DNA of 23,029 nucleotides from a virus: IMG/VR virus record IMGVR_UViG_3300036831_000044, positions 1-23,029 of that record; one strand, written 5' to 3'. This document shows, in pieces, positions 13,451-20,786 of the stretch. Position 1 is the first letter of the stretch, and the number at the start of each line of letters is the position of its first letter. A model generated the notes under the pieces. It did no database searches. It was not told the DNA's origin and was given only the letters and a program-made list of their open reading frames with translations. The translations under genes were made by a program, and so were the position numbers.

Positions 13451-13770
13451 CGGATGATTATAGTCCTCGTTTTGTTGGGGACACAGGGAATCCACTTCGC
13501 GCAACATTTGTCGATGGTTCTAGCGTTGCTTACTCGCTCTCAGGTGCTACGCTGGCGCTCTCTCTTATCAATCTCAATGCAAGCGAACGTACAGCAACGC
13601 TAGGGACAGGTACATGGACAATTGTTGACGCTGCAAATGGAATAGCACAATATGCATGGTCTAGTGCAGATGTGGCGAACGCTGGTATTTATGGGATTGA
13701 AGTTACTGTGACATTTCCAGGGGGGCCGGTGACGTTTCAACAAAAGACATTGGAGATGAGAAGGAAATGA
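13447..13770 (+). CDS. BppU-like (baseplate upper protein) N-terminal domain protein
   Basis: BppU proteins attach receptor-binding proteins to the distal tail of siphophages. The 107 residues match the N-terminal BppU domain in plan: a polar start, then NPLRATFVDGSSVAYSLSGA, a strand (LALSLIN), TWTIVDAANGIAQYAWSSAD, and AGIYGIEVTVTFPGG near the end. It lacks the C-terminal coiled-coil and interaction regions of full-length BppU, so it may form a small adaptor between the preceding fibre-like protein and the virion. Start ATG 13447 and stop TGA 13768-13770 both overlap neighbours as ATGA. Confidence 0.65.
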   Translation: MTDDYSPRFVGDTGNPLRATFVDGSSVAYSLSGATLALSLINLNASERTATLGTGTWTIVDAANGIAQYAWSSADVANAGIYGIEVTVTFPGGPVTFQQKTLEMRRK

Positions 13771-13991
13771 TACCTGATGCGCTTCTCTCTCATTTTATGG
13801 ATCGTATGTCCTACACTGATTTTCGCTCCACTGATCATTATGCGTGGAAAATGGCTATCAAGAGGTATAATCGTATACGATGGCTAAAACATGTCGCCAG
13901 AGTATACCCGCCTCCACATCGCAAACTTCGCAAGTGCGAGATGAGGAAGATACAGCAACGTAAGAGAAAAGAGGGGAAACGCTATGAGTGA
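13767..13991 (+). CDS. Small very basic protein of unknown function (74 aa)
   Basis: ATG 13767 overlaps the BppU-like stop as ATGA, with GAGAAGGAA upstream. The product is rich in Arg and Lys, especially in the last 40 residues (HRKLRKCEMRKIQQRKRKEG), with many aromatic residues in the first half. This suggests nucleic acid or capsid binding, but no motif is recognised. It overlaps the next gene by 8 nt. Confidence 0.55.
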   Translation: MIPDALLSHFMDRMSYTDFRSTDHYAWKMAIKRYNRIRWLKHVARVYPPPHRKLRKCEMRKIQQRKRKEGKRYE

Positions 13992-14232
13992 ACGCGATAC
14001 GCATTTTGTCGGTTTTGCAAGATTGCTGATGAAAGATCTCTTATGGGATAGCGGAGGATTTAGCTTCAATGTGCCCGTTGGAGAGGCAATTGAGAAGTGT
14101 AAAGTCGTCATTGCCCAACGCGCCTATGATCTGGTGGAGCATGCACTCGAAAATACCTCGCTTTATGATCTCGATTCTTATGAGGAGCAAATTAAGCCAA
14201 TACCAGATATGACAGAATGGCCCAAAGAATGA
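13984..14232 (+). CDS. Small protein of unknown function (82 aa)
   Basis: ATG 13984 follows GAGGGGAAACGCT, a good ribosome binding site. The product has a helical middle (VGEAIEKCKVVIAQRAYDLVEHALEN) and an acidic C-terminus ending PIPDMTEWPKE. No motif recognised. It overlaps the following small gene by 4 nt (ATGA) or 16 nt, depending on that gene's start. Confidence 0.55.
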   Translation: MSERDTHFVGFARLLMKDLLWDSGGFSFNVPVGEAIEKCKVVIAQRAYDLVEHALENTSLYDLDSYEEQIKPIPDMTEWPKE

Positions 14233-14465
14233 GCGTATCAGGTGAAAATCATATAGAGCGACTTCGACGCGAGATTTCCCTTGCGCCTGATTCATTCCAG
14301 CAAGAATTTGACCAATGGCTTGTGTTCCTCAATAAGACGATTGACGATATTGTCTCATGGGAGATATGTGTTGACGAAACAAGATGGGCTCGGATTGTTC
14401 ACGTGAAGTTAATTTTTGTTGATGATAGTAACGCCTATAACACATTTGAGATAATGGTGGTATAA
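14229..14465 (+). CDS. Small protein of unknown function (78 aa)
   Basis: ATG 14229 overlaps the preceding TGA as ATGA, in keeping with neighbouring genes; ATG 14217 is an alternative adding four residues. Neither has a strong ribosome binding site, so coupling is likely. The product has a helix (HIERLRREISLAPDSFQQEFDQWLVFLNKTIDDI) and strands (VHVKLIFVDD, NTFEIMVV). It is soluble and acidic, with no recognised family. Confidence 0.5.
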   Translation: MSVSGENHIERLRREISLAPDSFQQEFDQWLVFLNKTIDDIVSWEICVDETRWARIVHVKLIFVDDSNAYNTFEIMVV

Positions 14466-14470
14466 ATTGC

Positions 14471-15448
14471 ATGAGCCTCTCTAATCTTGTCAATCGTGCG
14501 CGTTCGCAACTCCAACAACGAAAAGAACAAACATCACAAGTGCTGACTACCGCTCACAGCCAAACTGTCCAGCAAATTAAACCACAGCTTGATCATCTCT
14601 ATCAGCAGATCGACGCAAAGCAGTCTGATCAACCTGGTGATGTCACTAATAAGATCCCGCTCTCGTGGTTGTCCGAGGGTGGTAAGCTTGACGCGCTAAA
14701 GCAGTTCATTTATGAACATATTGACAGATTCGCCACGTTTGCCAGAGTAACAACTGAGCAAGTAATGCAATGGGCTTCGTCTCTCAGTCAGCAATCGGCT
14801 GATTTGCTCATGAGAGTGGCACAAGCGGGATTTATACCAGAACTACCGAATGTATCGGGCTTGCTCTCGACTGCTGTAAACAAGATGGCTGGATTGTTCG
14901 GAACGCTTGGGAAAGATGCAGCAAAGGGAGTTGGTTACGTGCTCACGTTAGGATTATCAATGGGGAGCTCGATAAAAGAGCTTGCTATAGCGATTAATCA
15001 AACGTTGGATGTTCCTCGCTGGAGAAGTATCGCTATTGCGGCTACTGAGCTGTTCCGAATATTTAATGATACGCTCATGATCCATTATCGAGGTAATCAA
15101 CCGACGATTATCGGATGGCTTTGGCAATGTAAATTATCACCGAAATCATGTGTTGCTTGCGTGGCACTCCATAACACGCTCCACAAGCTCACAGAGACGC
15201 TTGTAGATCACCCCAGCGGCGAATGTGTACCAATCCCGTATACAAGTACTCAGGCAATAGGACAGAGCGGTACAGCATGGTTTGAGGAGCAATCCGAAGA
15301 GATACAACGGGAGATATTTGGTACACAGGTAGCATTTGATTTGTGGAAGTCAGGTACTCCACTGGAGGCTTTCATTGGTGTGGATCATGATCATGAGTAT
15401 GGGGATAGTGTGTACCAGAAGAGTGTAAAGCAAATAAGGAGGGGATAA
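14471..15448 (+). CDS. Mu F-like minor head / head morphogenesis protein
   Basis: Mu F-like (SPP1 gp7-type) proteins are minor head proteins bound to the portal that help assembly and DNA entry. The C-terminal ~110 residues carry the family pattern: SCVACVALHNTLH (C-x2-C), then HPSGECVPIP (H-P...C), then TAWFEEQSEEIQREIFG and AFDLWKSGTPLEAFIG. The first ~200 residues are helical, including a hydrophobic Gly-rich stretch (LLSTAVNKMAGLFGTLGKDAAKGVGYVLTLG, broken by polar residues) that might interact with membrane or portal. It is separated from the portal gene by about 3.5 kb of fibre-like and small genes, which is unusual. The start ATG 14471 has a weak ribosome binding site. Confidence 0.8.
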   Translation: MSLSNLVNRARSQLQQRKEQTSQVLTTAHSQTVQQIKPQLDHLYQQIDAKQSDQPGDVTNKIPLSWLSEGGKLDALKQFIYEHIDRFATFARVTTEQVMQWASSLSQQSADLLMRVAQAGFIPELPNVSGLLSTAVNKMAGLFGTLGKDAAKGVGYVLTLGLSMGSSIKELAIAINQTLDVPRWRSIAIAATELFRIFNDTLMIHYRGNQPTIIGWLWQCKLSPKSCVACVALHNTLHKLTETLVDHPSGECVPIPYTSTQAIGQSGTAWFEEQSEEIQREIFGTQVAFDLWKSGTPLEAFIGVDHDHEYGDSVYQKSVKQIRRG

Positions 15449-15762
15449 TGGCAACTAATCAGGATGATAATGTTACACGGACAAGAGAAGCATCCCTTCA
15501 AATGCTGACTGAGCGTTTCAGGTTAAACGGTTTTCCTGCTTCTGTCTATGAGAGGATGGACGTAGACTATGAAGGGAAAGAGATTGACGGCAAAATTATG
15601 TTTTACGTTTTACGTATACGTAAGGTCATAGGGGAGCGGAAGCTAGGATATGATTGGGCCATAGTTCCTGATGAGCTTACACCATCGTTCTTAACCTATC
15701 AGTTAGAGCAAGCAGACCGTATCGTAAGATCACTCCATGAGGCCATAGAAAAGGGGGAATAA
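15448..15762 (+). CDS. Unknown protein (104 aa)
   Basis: ATG 15448 overlaps the previous stop (TAATG), with AAGGAGGGG upstream. The product has an N-terminal helix (REASLQMLTERFRLNG), strands (KIMFYVLRIRKVIG, YDWAIVPDE) and a C-terminal helix (YQLEQADRIVRSLHEAIEKG). It is soluble and highly charged. No family recognised; it lies in the head gene block and is coupled to both neighbours by one-base overlaps. Confidence 0.6.
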   Translation: MATNQDDNVTRTREASLQMLTERFRLNGFPASVYERMDVDYEGKEIDGKIMFYVLRIRKVIGERKLGYDWAIVPDELTPSFLTYQLEQADRIVRSLHEAIEKGE

Positions 15763-16049
15763 TGGCAATTGGCCGAGAACAAACTATGCAAGAGTTTTTC
15801 AAGTCACACGATGAACCATTTTACCATTATCTTGCTTGGTATCTGGTCATGGTTTTATTGGTGGATATTAACGCCATTCAGGAAATATTGATTGATGACA
15901 TGAGTTGGGACTGCTATTTGACCTTTAAGGATGGCCGCACACTGCATTTTACCGTTTATCTTAATGACGAGGATATGGGCGGCTATTCTGTTGCGTATGA
16001 TGGGCCTGCTTCCGAGTGGCCTGTATGGGGGAATAATGGCAAATCTTGA
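15762..16049 (+). CDS. Unknown acidic protein (95 aa)
   Basis: ATG 15762 overlaps the previous stop as TAATG, with AAGGGGGAA upstream. The protein is acidic and aromatic. A moderately hydrophobic stretch (HYLAWYLVMVLLVDI) near residues 22-36 is short for a membrane span and is followed by strand-like sequence (CYLTFKDGRTLHFTVYL). Function unknown. It overlaps the next gene by 14 nt. Confidence 0.55.
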   Translation: MAIGREQTMQEFFKSHDEPFYHYLAWYLVMVLLVDINAIQEILIDDMSWDCYLTFKDGRTLHFTVYLNDEDMGGYSVAYDGPASEWPVWGNNGKS

Positions 16050-16326
16050 CAAGCAATCAAAGCGGCGTATCCGCATCCAAGGCAAGCCTGACGACGTACG
16101 AGGCTATGCCATTATGATCTACGACGCTGACACAGGCGAGACAATTGATAATGTTTTTCGTGCTGAGATCATACTTGATGCTAACCAATTAAATAAAGTG
16201 ACGCTCTCTTATTATCCTTCCGATCAAAATGGCATTGTTACAAATAAAGTAACCAATCAGGTAGAGGCGGAGACAATCACCGTTGATAATCCTGAAGTCG
16301 ATGTTACTGCGACAGAGGTAAAATAA
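16036..16326 (+). CDS. Unknown beta-rich protein (96 aa)
   Basis: ATG 16036 is chosen because GGGGGAATA lies directly upstream; the frame is open further left to 15931 but only over the upstream gene. The product has alternating strands (RRIRIQGKPDDVRGYAIMIY, AEIILDANQLNKVTLSYY) and a Thr/Val-rich C-terminus. It could be a small beta-sandwich such as a head or tail accessory protein, but no family is recognised. Confidence 0.55.
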   Translation: MANLDKQSKRRIRIQGKPDDVRGYAIMIYDADTGETIDNVFRAEIILDANQLNKVTLSYYPSDQNGIVTNKVTNQVEAETITVDNPEVDVTATEVK

Positions 16327-16328
16327 TT

Positions 16329-16502
16329 ATGTCTGGACTTCTTCAATCAACATTTATTCTTATGTTGTTCGTGTTGGTACGTTCTGCTGATATTGCGATC
16401 AGTAGCGGTATTGCCCGCGATACGATCCGAGCTATCGTCTATGGCATTGTAGCTATATTAGCACTTATCGTTGTGGTGCTGAACTTAGTGGGAGGGCATT
16501 AG
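16329..16502 (+). CDS. Very small membrane protein (57 aa)
   Basis: ATG 16329 follows the previous stop by 2 nt. The 57-residue product has two hydrophobic segments, LLQSTFILMLFVLVRS near the N-terminus and AIVYGIVAILALIVVVLNLV near the C-terminus, with a short polar loop (ISSGIARDTIR) between. A two-span hairpin like this is compatible with a holin or another small phage membrane protein, but no lysin is adjacent. Its TAG overlaps the GTG of the next gene by one base. No strong ribosome binding site, so coupling is likely. Confidence 0.5.
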   Translation: MSGLLQSTFILMLFVLVRSADIAISSGIARDTIRAIVYGIVAILALIVVVLNLVGGH

Positions 16503-16738
16503 TGGCAAAGATCGATGTAAGCAAGAAGATCCAACGTCGCCGCTCTGAAGATGAGATGAGAAATGCTGTTGCTGATTTTATGTATGGCAAAGCACAGCGA
16601 AGCACTCCGACACAAGACGATGATACACATATCATTCTATTGGACGTGATTGCTGAATTGCTGGAGGCGAGACAGATCATGGAAGACGTGAAAGCTTTTG
16701 TGCAATCCATGACTGCCAAGACAGCGAGAAGGCAATGA
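16502..16738 (+). CDS. Small charged protein of unknown function (78 aa)
   Basis: GTG 16502 has GGGAGGGC upstream and overlaps the membrane protein stop. The product starts with a basic stretch (KIDVSKKIQRRRSEDEMRNA) followed by two predicted helices (VADFMYGKAQ; IILLDVIAELLEARQIMEDVKAFVQSM). No recognised family. Its TGA overlaps the next ATG. Confidence 0.55.
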   Translation: MAKIDVSKKIQRRRSEDEMRNAVADFMYGKAQRSTPTQDDDTHIILLDVIAELLEARQIMEDVKAFVQSMTAKTARRQ

Positions 16739-16836
16739 AACGTGTACGCCTTCTCTATTGTGCTATTTGCGGGCTAGCATTTATTGCTCCTGCTAACCAG
16801 CGTTGCCAATGCCCAACAGATCGTCCCAAGCGCTAA
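16735..16836 (+). CDS. Tiny cysteine-rich (zinc-knuckle-like) protein, 33 aa
   Basis: ATG 16735 overlaps the previous TGA as ATGA. The 33 residues carry CAIC in the first half and CQC in the second (C9, C12, C24, C26), the spacing of a small zinc ribbon, followed by a basic end (PTDRPKR). It is shorter than most annotated genes, but the overlap, the lack of other coding sequence and the cysteine spacing support it. Similar short zinc proteins are common in phage structural operons. Metal binding is inferred. Confidence 0.5.
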   Translation: MKRVRLLYCAICGLAFIAPANQRCQCPTDRPKR

Positions 16837-16888
16837 TCGTTCTTATTGATACTATGTATTGACAATATGATAAAGGATATGATACCCT

Positions 16889-17512
16889 ATGCCTAATGAA
16901 GATACCTCTCCCGTTGAACCCCTTGCGGGCGATACGGTGAATACCTCGGCCCATGCGGCCACTACCTCCACTGAACCCCTTGCGGGTGATGGAAAAGAAG
17001 CAATTTCCTTAGAGGAAGCTCGTAAGATTCGCTCAGAGTCTGCCAACCTACGCAAAAGACTTAAGGCATTTGAGGATGCCGAGGAAGCGACTCGTACCGC
17101 GCAATTAAGCGAGATGGAGAAGTCCGCCGACCGCGCCAATAAAGCAGAGGCAAAAATCCAGCAGTACCAGAAGCAACTCGTGACCGCTCAAGTCAAAATG
17201 GCCGCGCAAGCCAAAGGGATTATTGATCCCGATATTGCCGCACTCGCCATACAGCATGATTTAGAGCTAGATAGCGATGGTATGCCAACAAATTTGGATA
17301 AGGCACTTGATACGCTCGTGAAAAATAAACCGTATCTCCTGGCCGCTAAAGCTGAAGCTCCTGCTACTCAACAAGCGCAACCGACGCCGCAAGTTCCTAC
17401 TCCTCAAATACCCGCGATGAATCCAGGGCGATCCTCGATCACATCGCCAAATAGCGCCACGCTACCAGCGGGTAAAGCCATGAAGCTTACAGATATCCCC
17501 TGGAGCCGATAG
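16889..17512 (+). CDS. Capsid scaffold protein
   Basis: Scaffolds guide assembly of the capsid shell and leave before maturation. ATG 16889 follows AAAGGAT (16872-16878). The 207 residues have the usual plan: a low-complexity acidic N-terminus, a long coiled-coil helix from about 48 to 112 (SLEEARKIRSESANLRKRL...), a region with GIIDPDIAALAIQHDLELDSDG (split by short loops) typical of GP20/DUF4355-type scaffolds, and a Pro/Gln/Ala-rich C-terminus with a basic last segment. EPLAGD is repeated 19 residues apart (residues 10 and 29) through a 57-bp direct repeat of the DNA at 16917 and 16974. It lies immediately before the capsid gene, as expected. Confidence 0.8.
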   Translation: MPNEDTSPVEPLAGDTVNTSAHAATTSTEPLAGDGKEAISLEEARKIRSESANLRKRLKAFEDAEEATRTAQLSEMEKSADRANKAEAKIQQYQKQLVTAQVKMAAQAKGIIDPDIAALAIQHDLELDSDGMPTNLDKALDTLVKNKPYLLAAKAEAPATQQAQPTPQVPTPQIPAMNPGRSSITSPNSATLPAGKAMKLTDIPWSR

Positions 17513-17557
17513 GCCAGGACGCACGAGGCTCCTGGCAAACAAAAATAAACCAGGAGC
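17513..17557 (+). promoter_or_regulatory. Capsid gene leader with two mutually exclusive hairpins
   Basis: Segment 1 GCCAGGA (17513-17519) pairs with TCCTGGC (17530-17536). The overlapping segment 2 GCTCCTGG (17528-17535) pairs with segment 3 CCAGGAGC (17550-17557) around an A-rich 14-nt loop. Segment 3 contains the AGGAG (17552-17556) that serves the capsid ATG at 17565. Segment 1 begins right after the scaffold stop codon (17510-17512). All pairings are perfect. The second hairpin would hide the ribosome binding site and the first would free it. Confidence 0.6.
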
Positions 17558-17564
17558 TTACACA

Positions 17565-18575
17565 ATGGCAATCGCTACAAACTCTATGACATTGGCGGAT
17601 TATGCTTTAAATAGCAATTCTCCAGTGGTCCGGGGGATCACCTATAGTCTGATCGATAATGGATCAGTCATCCAGGATATCCCGCTCGTCACTCAAAAAA
17701 GCCTTGTCGCTAACGGGGTGCGTTTCGAGGGCAATCTCCCAACCGTCAACTGGGCACAAATCAACGCCGAGGGTGTGACCACGAAGGGCGTGCCGACCGC
17801 ATATAGCGAACAGGTTTACCTCATCCGCAACTACATTGACGTTGATTACTTGTTCGTCCAAGATGTCAATGCCATTGTCGATCCGAGGGCCGCGCAAGTT
17901 GGCGCGTATATGAAATCTCTCACCTATGACTTCAACTACAAATTCATTAACAACGATCACATTACTGGCGACGCAAACGCGCCGGTCGGACTGAAGTATC
18001 GTATCGCAAACGGTGGAACCTTCGGCGTTCGTCCTGAGAACCTCATTGATGGTGGTGGTGTCGATCTCACTCAAGCGGCGGCCACTCAGGCCACAGCCAA
18101 CAAGTTTATCGAACTCCTTGATCAGCTCTTGTGGTCCGTGAACTCTCCCGAGGGGACTGGCGTTGTGCTGTACATGAATGAAGTCATGAAACGTCGGTTT
18201 GCCTTCGTGGTCCGTCTCATGGGCACATCGGGCGGTTTTACCACGATGCAGGATCAGTTCAACCGCACGATCCAAATGTACAAAGGTGCGATTATCCGTG
18301 ATATCGGGTACAAGCAGGATCAGACCACGCGCATTATCACCAATACCGAACTTGCCACAGGGCTAGCCACAACTGGATCAACGTATACGAGTATCTATGC
18401 CGTGAATTATGGAACTGACTACTTCTTTGGCTGGCAGTTCAATGAACCGGTATTCGAGGATCTTGGTTTGATAAATAATGGAGTGATCTATAGGACAAAT
18501 ATCAACTGGGCCGTTGGATTACTCAATTCATCGACAAGATCCATTGCAAGATTATACGATATTAAGATGAGTTAG
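17565..18575 (+). CDS. Major capsid protein, HK97 fold
   Basis: ATG 17565 follows AGGAG at 8 nt. The 336-residue protein comes directly after the scaffold gene, as major capsid genes do. The N-terminal part MTLADYALNSNSPVVRGI and IQDIPLVTQKSLVANG fit the N-arm and entry to the A-domain of HK97-fold capsids of the type 'major capsid protein' in scaffold-using siphophages. Later segments (VEVN-like YLIRNYIDVDYLFVQD, then the E-loop and the P-domain helix NKFIELLDQLLW) fit too. The codons are richer in C-ending forms (ATC, CTC, ACC) than in the neighbouring small genes, as in highly expressed genes. Assignment from size, order and pattern; no single diagnostic residue. Confidence 0.82.
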   Translation: MAIATNSMTLADYALNSNSPVVRGITYSLIDNGSVIQDIPLVTQKSLVANGVRFEGNLPTVNWAQINAEGVTTKGVPTAYSEQVYLIRNYIDVDYLFVQDVNAIVDPRAAQVGAYMKSLTYDFNYKFINNDHITGDANAPVGLKYRIANGGTFGVRPENLIDGGGVDLTQAAATQATANKFIELLDQLLWSVNSPEGTGVVLYMNEVMKRRFAFVVRLMGTSGGFTTMQDQFNRTIQMYKGAIIRDIGYKQDQTTRIITNTELATGLATTGSTYTSIYAVNYGTDYFFGWQFNEPVFEDLGLINNGVIYRTNINWAVGLLNSSTRSIARLYDIKMS

Positions 18576-18602
18576 TTGGCACTATGCCAGAAAGATTATA
18601 TT

Positions 18603-18998
18603 ATGCCAACTGATGCGCTTATTCAGTTAGCCGCTAGTGCGACTGTTACGGCTACTACAAACGGTACAGCAGTAACTCTTGCAGGTGGTACTCCGAGACG
18701 AGGACTAAATGCACGCGTGATCTACTCAGCCGCTCTCAATACATCGGCCTCTGACACCATCACCTTTGGGCTCGGAGTCTCATATGATGCTGGCTCCACA
18801 TGGAATCTGGATTTCCTTGCCCCTGTAATAACTCTTACCACTACAGCCCAGAGTGGGGAGATCTTTCTCCCCTTTTCTATTAGTCCCACCAGTGTCGCTA
18901 ATGGCACGCAAGTTCGCTTGACCTGTACTTTTAGCGCTGGTAGCACGCATGGCAATACAATCACGTATACAGGTGACATTGTTGCGAGTCGTCCATAA
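18603..18998 (+). CDS. Beta-rich virion protein, possible capsid decoration
   Basis: ATG 18603 is preferred to TTG 18576 because CAGAAAGA lies upstream and the protein then begins MPTDALIQLAA. The 131 residues are Thr/Ser/Ala-rich with strands throughout (SATVTATTNGTAVTLAGG, DTITFGLGVSYDAG, ITYTGDIVA) and one cysteine, the make-up of a small beta-sandwich. Its place directly after the major capsid gene is typical of decoration (cement) or head-stabilising proteins. A hairpin TGGCA-CTA-TGCCA at 18577-18589 lies in the short gap before it. Function is inferred from position. Confidence 0.55.
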   Translation: MPTDALIQLAASATVTATTNGTAVTLAGGTPRRGLNARVIYSAALNTSASDTITFGLGVSYDAGSTWNLDFLAPVITLTTTAQSGEIFLPFSISPTSVANGTQVRLTCTFSAGSTHGNTITYTGDIVASRP

Positions 18999-19013
18999 GA
19001 AAGGAGGCGCATT

Positions 19014-19619
19014 ATGGCTGTACGGTCAACAATGGCATCACTCATAACCAGAGTGCGCCAACTTATCAACGACACGGCTGGGGCATCTCAACAGTTTTCC
19101 GACCAGGAAATCCAGGATGTTTTGGACTACTCACGTCAAGATATCTCGAATATGCCTCTCACGGCTTATCCAACCTATAGCGGTTCCACAATTTTGTACT
19201 TGGACTTCTATAGTGACAGTGCGCCCTGGGAGGATGGTTTTACGCTAAAGCAGTATCTAACTGTTACGGTAACACCATCTTCAAGTGAGCCAATTGTAGG
19301 CCATTTTGTTTTTGCCACTACGACGCTCCCGCCCGTGTACATCACCGGAAATCTACATGACCCGTATCGTGCGTCCGCAGACCTGCTAGAACGTCTCTCA
19401 GCACGTTGGGCCATGTCCTACAACGTATCGGTTGATGGGCAATCATTGCAGCGAGGCCAGGCGTTCACGGCACTGCAAGCGCTGGCTAAATCCTATCGAA
19501 TGAAACAGCGTGCTCATGTGATCGGTTTTAGTCGCTCGGATATCAGCGATGCAAGCCAAAATGATCCTCTTGGTGCTCAGGCGATAGATTATATGTCCAG
19601 CGGAAACGTGGGAGGGTAA
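19014..19619 (+). CDS. Head-tail connector / adaptor protein (gp15- or gp6-like)
   Basis: Adaptor proteins bind under the portal and extend the channel to the tail. AAAGGAGG (18999-19006) precedes ATG 19014. The N-terminal part (MASLITRVRQLINDTAG...FSDQEIQDVLDYSR) is the usual start of these adaptors, a helix then an aromatic residue, DQEIQ, and a second helix. The middle is strand-rich, and the C-terminal third has helices with DLLERLSARWAMSYN, followed by QAFTALQALAKSYR, a common pattern in these proteins. It stands first in a row of four connector-type genes after the capsid. Size (201 residues) is slightly above average. Confidence 0.75.
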   Translation: MAVRSTMASLITRVRQLINDTAGASQQFSDQEIQDVLDYSRQDISNMPLTAYPTYSGSTILYLDFYSDSAPWEDGFTLKQYLTVTVTPSSSEPIVGHFVFATTTLPPVYITGNLHDPYRASADLLERLSARWAMSYNVSVDGQSLQRGQAFTALQALAKSYRMKQRAHVIGFSRSDISDASQNDPLGAQAIDYMSSGNVGG

Positions 19620-19622
19620 ACT

Positions 19623-19997
19623 ATGCCACTCATGAACCCGATATCCAGTGCAGAACTAGCGGCATTGCGTGCTGAAGTAGCGGCGGCGGCGTGCGATCAA
19701 TCCTGTATAGTGAAACGCCCAATCAAAACGCCTGATGGTCGACTTAGCAATACGGTAACGCTTACCACGATTGGCACAATTAGCGTTGGTATGAAGCAAC
19801 CTACAACCGGTCAAGCAACACTTTACGCCAGTCTCCTTGCGAATCAAGTGGCATGGCAACTCAAGTTTCCATCGGGATCGAATGTGCAAGCTGGTGATCA
19901 TCTCTTTATAGGTAGTGATGTGCTGATTGCTCAGGTTTCACTGACGCCACAATCTTATAGCACGCTGGATACGTGGCTGGCAGTGGAGCATAAGTAG
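19623..19997 (+). CDS. Head closure protein-like (SPP1 gp16-type)
   Basis: Head closure proteins form the stopper ring below the adaptor. ATG 19623 lies 3 nt after the adaptor stop, with GGGAGGG just upstream. The 124 residues start with a helix (SSAELAALRAEVAAA), then are beta-rich (CIVKRPIKTPDGRLSNTVTL, WQLKFPSGSNVQAGDHLFIG, VLIAQVSL) in the manner of gp16-type proteins, where a small beta-barrel carries a DGR-type turn and GD.L.I.G. Assignment rests on gene order and this pattern. Confidence 0.6.
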   Translation: MPLMNPISSAELAALRAEVAAAACDQSCIVKRPIKTPDGRLSNTVTLTTIGTISVGMKQPTTGQATLYASLLANQVAWQLKFPSGSNVQAGDHLFIGSDVLIAQVSLTPQSYSTLDTWLAVEHK

Positions 19998-20423
19998 ATG
20001 AGCACAAACGAGGTTGATCTTGGCTTTCAGTACTTTGCAACTCAGCTTTCCAGCGATGCAACTCTCCTGGGTTATGCCCCTGGTGGGGGATATCGCAAAC
20101 AAGCACCTGCTAAGACATTGGTTCCCTACTGGATTGCGATCTACATGAGTGGAACCACCACCACAAACTTTGGCGGCATACGCGGCTATGTCTCTCTGCT
20201 CTATCAAGTGAAAGCGGTCGGGCCTGACTCTCAAACTGCCCAGATTGCCAGTGCAGCCGCTCGTATCGATGCGTTGATCACAACTGCTACACAAATAACA
20301 GTTACTGGGGGAATCATTAAATCTTGTATTCAGCAACAGCCGATTGAGATGGACGAACCCGTAGAAAAAGAGCAATGGACGAATATAGGTGGGCTATATC
20401 GGCTCATGATTACCGCAACATAG
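19998..20423 (+). CDS. Tail completion / terminator-like protein
   Basis: ATG 19998 directly follows the TAG of the previous gene. The 141 residues show an N-terminal helix (DLGFQYFATQLSSDATLLGY), an aromatic strand segment (VPYWIAIYMSG), VSLLYQVKAVG, a helix (QTAQIASAAARIDALIT) and a final strand (GGLYRLMITAT). This alternation and its place after head closure and before the HK97 gp10-like gene fit tail terminator or tail-to-head joining proteins. These stop tail polymerisation at the right length and join it to the head. No diagnostic residue, so moderate confidence. Confidence 0.55.
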   Translation: MSTNEVDLGFQYFATQLSSDATLLGYAPGGGYRKQAPAKTLVPYWIAIYMSGTTTTNFGGIRGYVSLLYQVKAVGPDSQTAQIASAAARIDALITTATQITVTGGIIKSCIQQQPIEMDEPVEKEQWTNIGGLYRLMITAT

Positions 20424-20431
20424 GAGGCTGA

Positions 20432-20776
20432 ATGGGTGAGGCATCTGTTGAGTGGATTGGGCTTGATACTTTTATCGCGAAGATACAGGGAATAGGCGAG
20501 AAAGCACCCGATAAAGCTAGAAGCATCATGAAAGAGATCGGCGATACAGCAAAAGATACGATGGACGCGAATACTCCTGTTCGCACTGGTGATCTCAAGT
20601 CACACAATCGAGTAGAAGAGGATGATTCGGGCGGTTTTGTGCTGATAAACGATAGCGATCATGCCATTTTTTTGGAGATGGGTACCCGCTATATGTCAGC
20701 GCAACCATTCTTAGCGCCTGCAATGGAACAAGCGGCACAAGATTTGGACAGACTTCACGAAGTTTTTGAAGAATAG
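20432..20776 (+). CDS. HK97 gp10-like head-tail joining protein
   Basis: AGGAGG (20422-20427) precedes ATG 20432. The 114 residues show the clear gp10 pattern: WIGLDTFIAKIQGIGEKAP at the start, a helix with KEIGDTAKDTMDANTPVRTGDLK, then VLINDSDHAIFLEMGTRYMSAQPFLAPAME. The PVRTG.L and YA/HAIF.E.GT....QPFL.PA elements are the strongest signature of HK97-gp10/tail completion proteins. It closes the connector block and is followed by two small zinc-type genes. Confidence 0.88.
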   Translation: MGEASVEWIGLDTFIAKIQGIGEKAPDKARSIMKEIGDTAKDTMDANTPVRTGDLKSHNRVEEDDSGGFVLINDSDHAIFLEMGTRYMSAQPFLAPAMEQAAQDLDRLHEVFEE

Positions 20777-20786
20777 ATGAGGTATA

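Noticed and set aside
16329-16502. Holin call for the 57-residue two-span protein.
   Set aside because: No endolysin nearby and position in the head block; topology alone is not enough.
16859-16888. Perfect TTGACA at 16859-16864 ahead of the scaffold gene as a promoter.
   Set aside because: No acceptable -10 box 16-18 bp downstream; the best TATGAT is only 13 bp away.
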